Shown piece by piece: positions 59,688 through 64,000 of a stretch of 64,000 nucleotides of DNA (position 1 is its first letter; every line of letters starts with the position of its first letter). The DNA lies in assembly GCF_002087235.1 (NCBI RefSeq), contig NZ_MUIO01000015.1, forward strand, positions 40,894-104,893. Direction: 5' to 3'. This DNA is from Pseudomonas floridensis (GTDB taxonomy: Bacteria > Pseudomonadota > Gammaproteobacteria > Pseudomonadales > Pseudomonadaceae). Position numbers and translations under genes: made by a program. Under the pieces are notes generated by a model, which saw nothing but the letters and a program-made list of their open reading frames with translations, was not told where the DNA came from and made no database searches.

Positions 59688-60598
59688 GCAGTTTGCGGCA
59701 GCGGGCGTCTGGCCCGCGCCAGCGACAGGTTGAGGCGTCTGAGCAGGTTGTCCGGCGTTTCATTGAGGGCCATGACCACGGCGACACTCGCCGACAAGTG
59801 GATCCGCTCGCCCTGTTGCCGACTCTTGTGGGCCAGGCTGGTAACGGCCTGTTGCAGTTCCAGTGCCAGCACTTGGGCCTGGCTTTCGCCGGTATTGGGC
59901 AGCAACACCACGAACCGGTCGCCGGCCAGACGGCAGAGCAGATCCTGACGCCGCAGGTTCAGGACCAGCAGGTGGCTGAGCGCCGACAGCACTTCATCGC
60001 CTTCGGCATGACCATAGGCGTGGTTGATGGCGCTGAAACCGTCGACGTCCACCGCCAGCAGCGACAGGGGCTGCTGTTCGGTCAGGCTCTGCTCCAGGCT
60101 CAACACCAACTGGCGCTTGAGGTAGTCCGCGCTGCCCAGCGGAGTGAGCTTGTCGTACAGCCGGTGCTCGCGAAAGCCGCGCTCGCGTTTTTCCATCTGA
60201 GCGCTAATCGCCAGTTGTTCGCGGTGCCAGTGATAGATGCCGATGGTCAGCAGGATCAGACCCACCGGCATCGGCCCGGACTCCAGCCAGTGATCCCACT
60301 CGATCTCGCTGGGCAGGCGGATGAACTCATCCAGCGCGTCGATCCACCAGGAAAAGAACACGCAGCTCAGGCCGATGGACAGGTAGTTGGTCACCCGTCC
60401 CGCCGGTCGACTCTTGAACACCAGAAACAGCCAGATCAGCGACAACAGCGCCGAACCGCCTTCACCGACAATGTCCAGCCACTTCCACTCGCTGACGTAT
60501 TTGATATCGCCAAAGGCCAGAAACGCCAGCAGGCCGAGGTTGGACGCAATCAGCAGAATGGCGAGTTTCCAGCGGTGGGGTTGGATGATCCTGAACAT
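59684..60598 (-). CDS. Membrane GGDEF-domain protein with degenerate active site
   Basis: A 304-residue protein with four to five helices in the first 125 residues and a C-terminal GGDEF domain (about 145-300). The metal-binding region VDVDGFSAINHAYGHAEGDEVL (D184, D186) is intact but the signature is AGDRF (225-229) in place of GGDEF, with Arg at the catalytic Glu position. Diguanylate cyclase activity is doubtful; a GTP- or c-di-GMP-binding sensor role is more likely. It is co-transcribed with the AraC gene. Confidence 0.88.
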   Translation of the reverse strand: MFRIIQPHRWKLAILLIASNLGLLAFLAFGDIKYVSEWKWLDIVGEGGSALLSLIWLFLVFKSRPAGRVTNYLSIGLSCVFFSWWIDALDEFIRLPSEIEWDHWLESGPMPVGLILLTIGIYHWHREQLAISAQMEKRERGFREHRLYDKLTPLGSADYLKRQLVLSLEQSLTEQQPLSLLAVDVDGFSAINHAYGHAEGDEVLSALSHLLVLNLRRQDLLCRLAGDRFVVLLPNTGESQAQVLALELQQAVTSLAHKSRQQGERIHLSASVAVVMALNETPDNLLRRLNLSLARARRPLPQTA

Positions 60599-60990
60599 GG
60601 CCGATGGTGCTCCTGAAATGCTGATTGTCGGCCAGCAAACCAGATGCGCATGACACTTGCGTGACGGGCAAAGGCCGACGGGACAGGTCGAATCAGCTCA
60701 GCTCTTTTGCCAGATATTTCACCCGAAACCAGCGTGCAATCGCTCCCGGCGCGCCGGTATTCGGCGCCTGCAGCGATCTTTGCAGCCTGTGATTAGCGTC
60801 TGCCATGCGTTCGCGAGGGGGCATCCCGAGGTCAAATCAGCTCATTTGCGCTCGCAAGACGCCTGGAAAGCCCGCTTTTGCGGTGTTCGCGCCGAACCTG
60901 TCACAGAACCGTCATTGCACGACTCTAGCTTGCGCCTCCAGTTGCCGGGCCAATTTGCCTGGCCCGTCGGGATTTCTGGGGAGGACTCAC
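60599..60990. other. Intergenic region upstream of the receptor-phytase genes
   Basis: Between divergent genes (GGDEF on the left, receptor on the right), 392 bases. The PHO box (60898-60915) and a TAGCTT -10-like element are near the right end. I see nothing else that is gene-like, and no Fur box. Confidence 0.65.
60898..60915 (+). promoter_or_regulatory. PHO box (PhoB site)
   Basis: CTGTCAC-AGAA-CCGTCAT consists of two 7-bp direct repeats (consensus CTGTCAT, one mismatch each) with the required four-base AT-rich-type spacer. A -10-like TAGCTT lies about ten bases on, the classical arrangement for phosphate-starvation promoters. Confidence 0.75.
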
Positions 60991-63507
60991 ATGTACATGC
61001 GCCGCAGCAGGGCTCAACTGGTTGGCTTCACGTTCAGCGGGCTGGCACTGGCGATTGCCGGTGAACGGCTGCAGGCTGCCGAAGCGGACGCCACCGAGCA
61101 TGTTCAGGTGGTCGGGCAGGCGGCAAGCATCGACAACGCGCTCAAGGAACAGCGCAGTTCCGACAGCATCAAGAGCGTGGTGCATGCCGATGGTGTGGCG
61201 CAGTTGCCTGACCAGAACGTGGCTGAAGCGGTGCAGCGGTTGCCGGGGATCAGCGTCGAGCGCGATCAGGGCGAAGGGCGCTTCGTGACCGTGCGCGGCC
61301 TGGCACCCGATCTCAACAGCGTGACCATCAATGGCACGCTGGTGCCTGCGCCGGAAAGTGGTCGTCGCGCCGTGGCGCTGGATGTACTGCCCGCCGAGCT
61401 GGTGCAGTCGCTGTCGGTGATCAAGACCCTGACGCCTGACATGGACGCCAACTCGCTGGGCGGCACGGTGGATGTCGAGAGTCTTTCGGCGTTCGATCAC
61501 AAGGGGCTGTTCTACACCGGCAGCAGCGAAGCCAGTTACGACAAGAACACCCGCCAGACCAGCCCGAAGTTTTCCGGTGCGGCCAGCAACCGGTTCAGCC
61601 TCGGTGACGGCATCGACAATTTTGGCGTGGCAGCGGCGCTGAGCTGGCAGAAGCGCGACTTTGGCTCCGACAATGTGGAAACCGGTGGTGCGTGGGACGG
61701 TGCGCGCTTGCAGGAGTTCGAGCAGCGCGACTACGACATCAGCCGCGAGCGGGCAGGTGGCGGACTGAACTTCGACTACAAGCCCGACGATGTGAGCAAC
61801 TATTACCTGCGCACGCTTTACAGCCGCTTCAAGGATGACGAGGTGCGCACCACCAATGGCTTCGAATTCTCCGATGCACAGGCCGCAGGCCAGACCGGCG
61901 ATGCCGAAGGCACGCGCAAGCTGAAGGCACGTACCGAAACCCAGGAGATTCAATCCTATGTGTTCGGCGGCGAACGCATGCTCGGGCTGTGGACCCTCAG
62001 CGGTCAGGCCGGTTACAGCAAGTCTGGCGAAGACAGTCCAGCGCATATCGCCGGGGCGACATTCGTCGGTAATGACGACTTCGCCAACAGCGGCTTTTAC
62101 GACCGTGACAAGCCACGGCCAATTGTCGGGGCCGGGTTCTACGACACATCGAACTTCACGCTGGACAAGGTCGACCGGGAAAAGCAGAACACCCAGGACA
62201 CCGAAAAGAACCTGCGTCTGGACCTGGCACGCGACTACGATTTCAGCGGCTATGCCTCGCAATTCAAATTCGGTGGCAAAGTCAGTCGACGCGACAAGAC
62301 CAATGACTTGGAAGTCTGGAAATATCAGGACTTCGACGATCAGGGCATCAGCGACAATCAACTGAACCTGACGCAATTTCAGAAGGGCACCATCGACTAC
62401 CGGCTGGGCAACTTCGGCAGCGGTATCAGCCCAGGCGCCATCAAGGGCCTGATTGGCGGTCTGGATGCGGCAAACGCTTACGATCCGGCCGAATCCCGCG
62501 CCAATGACTTCAAGATCAACGAAGACATCAACGCCGTTTATTTCATGAACACCCTGGACGTCGACAAATGGCGCTTCATTGCCGGGTTGCGCTACGAAGG
62601 CACGGAAATGGCCGCCAAGGGCACCGGCGTACGTGACGGTCAGTTCGAGACCAGTGACACTAATCGTCGCTATCATCACTGGCTGCCCGGCCTGCATGCC
62701 CGTTATCAGATCGACAGGAACACACAGGTACGTGCCGCCTGGACCAAGACCGTGGTGCGCCCGACTTTCGGGCAACTCGCACCGGGTTTTGTGATCGATG
62801 ACGACGAAGCCTCTTTCGGCAACCCGCAGCTCAAGCCGTTGGAGTCCAGCAACCTGGACCTGGGCATTGAGCACTTCATGGGCCGTGCCGGTACGGTGTC
62901 GGCGTTCGTGTTCTACAAGGACATCCAGAACTTCGTTTACAACACCGACCTGGCCGGGACGGGCCAGTGGGCGAACTTCTCTCAAGCCAATACCTTCGCC
63001 AATGGCGACAAGGCCAAGCTCTACGGGCTGGAGTTGGCGTACTCGCAGAAACTGGACTGGCTCCCTGCGCCGTGGAATGGCCTGCTGCTGGGTGCCAACG
63101 CCACGTTGAGCCGGTCTGACGCGAGTATCGAAGGCTTCGATCAGAACACCAGCAGCAACCGCAAGCGCGACATCGACCTGCCGAGTCAGTCGAAGACGGT
63201 CGGCAACGTTATGCTGGGCTGGGAAAACGACAAACTCAGCCTGCGGCTGTCGGCCAATTACAAGTCGTCCTATCTGTACGAGCTGGCCGCGATCGGCGAC
63301 AAGGATCACGACCAGTACGTCGATGCGCAGACCTTCGTGGATTTCAGCGCCCGCTACTCGCTGACCAAGAACCTCAAGGTCAGCTTCGAGGCGCAGAACC
63401 TGACCGATCAGCCGTACTTCGTATACAGCGGCCATCGCGCCTACAACGGCCAGTACGAAGAGTACGGCCCGACTTACAAAGTTGGCCTGACCTTTACCCA
63501 TTTCTGA
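60991..63507 (+). CDS. TonB-dependent receptor, probably for phytate-linked nutrients
   Basis: An 838-residue receptor of the TonB-Xanth-Caul subfamily. The signal peptide ends LQAA (about 26); a plug (ADGVAQLPDQNVAEAVQRLPGISVERDQGEGRFV; DVLPAELVQSLSVIKTLTPDMDANSLGGTV in pieces) and a barrel ending VGLTFTHF follow. ATG 60991 has GGAGG nine bases upstream; upstream in-frame starts precede this site and the -10 region. It lies behind a PHO box and is followed after 61 bases by a probable phytase, so its ligand may be a phosphate ester such as phytate. No STN domain is present. Confidence 0.9.
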   Translation: MYMRRSRAQLVGFTFSGLALAIAGERLQAAEADATEHVQVVGQAASIDNALKEQRSSDSIKSVVHADGVAQLPDQNVAEAVQRLPGISVERDQGEGRFVTVRGLAPDLNSVTINGTLVPAPESGRRAVALDVLPAELVQSLSVIKTLTPDMDANSLGGTVDVESLSAFDHKGLFYTGSSEASYDKNTRQTSPKFSGAASNRFSLGDGIDNFGVAAALSWQKRDFGSDNVETGGAWDGARLQEFEQRDYDISRERAGGGLNFDYKPDDVSNYYLRTLYSRFKDDEVRTTNGFEFSDAQAAGQTGDAEGTRKLKARTETQEIQSYVFGGERMLGLWTLSGQAGYSKSGEDSPAHIAGATFVGNDDFANSGFYDRDKPRPIVGAGFYDTSNFTLDKVDREKQNTQDTEKNLRLDLARDYDFSGYASQFKFGGKVSRRDKTNDLEVWKYQDFDDQGISDNQLNLTQFQKGTIDYRLGNFGSGISPGAIKGLIGGLDAANAYDPAESRANDFKINEDINAVYFMNTLDVDKWRFIAGLRYEGTEMAAKGTGVRDGQFETSDTNRRYHHWLPGLHARYQIDRNTQVRAAWTKTVVRPTFGQLAPGFVIDDDEASFGNPQLKPLESSNLDLGIEHFMGRAGTVSAFVFYKDIQNFVYNTDLAGTGQWANFSQANTFANGDKAKLYGLELAYSQKLDWLPAPWNGLLLGANATLSRSDASIEGFDQNTSSNRKRDIDLPSQSKTVGNVMLGWENDKLSLRLSANYKSSYLYELAAIGDKDHDQYVDAQTFVDFSARYSLTKNLKVSFEAQNLTDQPYFVYSGHRAYNGQYEEYGPTYKVGLTFTHF

Positions 63508-63568
63508 TCAATTCTGCGACGCAGCGGGCTGCGTGGCGGTGCGTGCTCATTCAAGGATTCGACGGTTC

Positions 63569-64000
63569 ATGATGAATTCGGTATTACCCAAAACCCTTTG
63601 CCTGACGTTGCTCTCGGGCCTGATGGCCGCCGTTGCGCAGGCTTCGCCACCGCTGGATCTGAATCTGGCGCGCTGGGCCGAAAACGAGCCGTTCAAGGCG
63701 CAGTCGCTGGCCTTTCTGCCGGGCAGTGACGGCACGCAGCGTCTGGCGGCAAGTGTAAAGAGCGGCCTGTTGGTGCTGGATGCGCAGGGAAGGCAAATCG
63801 CGCAATTGCCGGGTTCCTTTCAAGGACTGGACAGCCGCGTCTCGGGCTCGCAGGTGCTGGTGGCGACGCTGGACAACGCCCGGCAGCAGGCCATGCTGAC
63901 CCGGCTCGATGCTGACAGGCATCGTTGGTCGACGCCTGTGTATGTGCCGACACGCGACTATGCAGTGACCGGTCTGTGCCTGTACCGCGATGACGCCGAC
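63569..64000 (+). CDS. Probable beta-propeller phytase (3' end outside the window)
   Basis: An open frame from ATG 63569 runs to the window edge (144 codons). It begins MMNSVLPKTLCLTLLSG with a signal peptide ending AQA-S, then SPPLDLNLARWAENEP, GLLVLDAQGRQIAQLPG and DYAVTGLCLYRDDAD. The last pieces resemble the GLxLY blade of beta-propeller (Bacillus-type) phytases, and P. syringae is known to make such enzymes. The identification rests on this and on the PHO box; the catalytic region is not in view. Confidence 0.65.
   Translation, partial: MMNSVLPKTLCLTLLSGLMAAVAQASPPLDLNLARWAENEPFKAQSLAFLPGSDGTQRLAASVKSGLLVLDAQGRQIAQLPGSFQGLDSRVSGSQVLVATLDNARQQAMLTRLDADRHRWSTPVYVPTRDYAVTGLCLYRDDAD

Noticed and set aside
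60925..63501. An 858-codon open frame on the minus strand, opposite the receptor gene
   Set aside because: It mirrors a clear TonB receptor, has no ribosome binding site or family features, and long antisense frames are common in GC-rich Pseudomonas genes.
1..64000. CRISPR arrays, tRNA or rRNA genes, insertion sequences, prophage
   Set aside because: No regularly spaced repeats, no cloverleaf-type or rRNA sequence, and no transposase, integrase or phage structural gene was seen.

Overview
This is a gene-dense, GC-rich Gammaproteobacterial chromosome segment with about 57 genes, all but one carrying an intact reading frame. The gene families point to Pseudomonas, most likely the plant-associated P. 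syringae group: SMP-30 and RidA paralogs, NirBD, RlhA, several methyl-accepting chemotaxis proteins (MCPs), TonB receptors, a KdgM-type porin, a PqqL/YddA cluster and REP-like palindromes. The species is inferred from these families, not proven. I see no rRNA, tRNA, CRISPR array, insertion sequence or prophage.

Layout. 0-6 kb: a PCu(A)C copper chaperone, then tonB-exbB-exbD and a TonB-dependent receptor. 6-12.4 kb: a divergent Nramp-family transporter, a nitrilase-superfamily hydrolase, an MFS transporter, small genes, a Tat-exported SMP-30 protein and a DUF1206 membrane protein. 12.5-24 kb: a sensory and uptake block with an MCP paired with an orphan periplasmic sugar-type binding protein, a nuclease, a TRAP transporter (DctQ-M-P) and two more MCPs. 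24-31 kb: DUF6482-like, SurE-like and RidA-like genes, topB, and nirBD with a sigma-54 promoter and an ANTAR/NasT-type attenuator leader. 31-36 kb: a GNAT protein, an MCP with a NIT (nitrate/nitrite) domain, and rlhA broken by a 5-bp tandem duplication. 36-39.4 kb: a cobalamin-riboswitch-controlled ABC importer. 39.4-48.6 kb: two divergent FadR-type regulators and one long operon (enolase-superfamily enzyme, dipeptide-type ABC importer, KdgM-type porin) that looks like uptake and breakdown of an acidic plant sugar. 48.6-56 kb: an STN-type TonB receptor, an M16 lipoprotein protease and a YddA-type ABC protein behind a Fur box, matching the logic of ferredoxin uptake (Fus) and PqqL iron-piracy systems. 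56-60.6 kb: two phosphatases and an orphan response regulator, then an AraC regulator with a degenerate GGDEF protein. 60.6-64 kb: a PHO box driving a TonB receptor and the start of a probable beta-propeller phytase.

The common theme is nutrient capture and sensing in a plant environment. Three TonB receptors each have a different partner set (own TonB-ExbBD; protease plus ABC protein; phytase). Four chemoreceptors each have a recognisable sigma-28-like promoter. Regulation readable from the sequence covers iron (Fur), phosphate (PhoB), nitrogen (sigma-54, ANTAR leader) and vitamin B12 (riboswitch).
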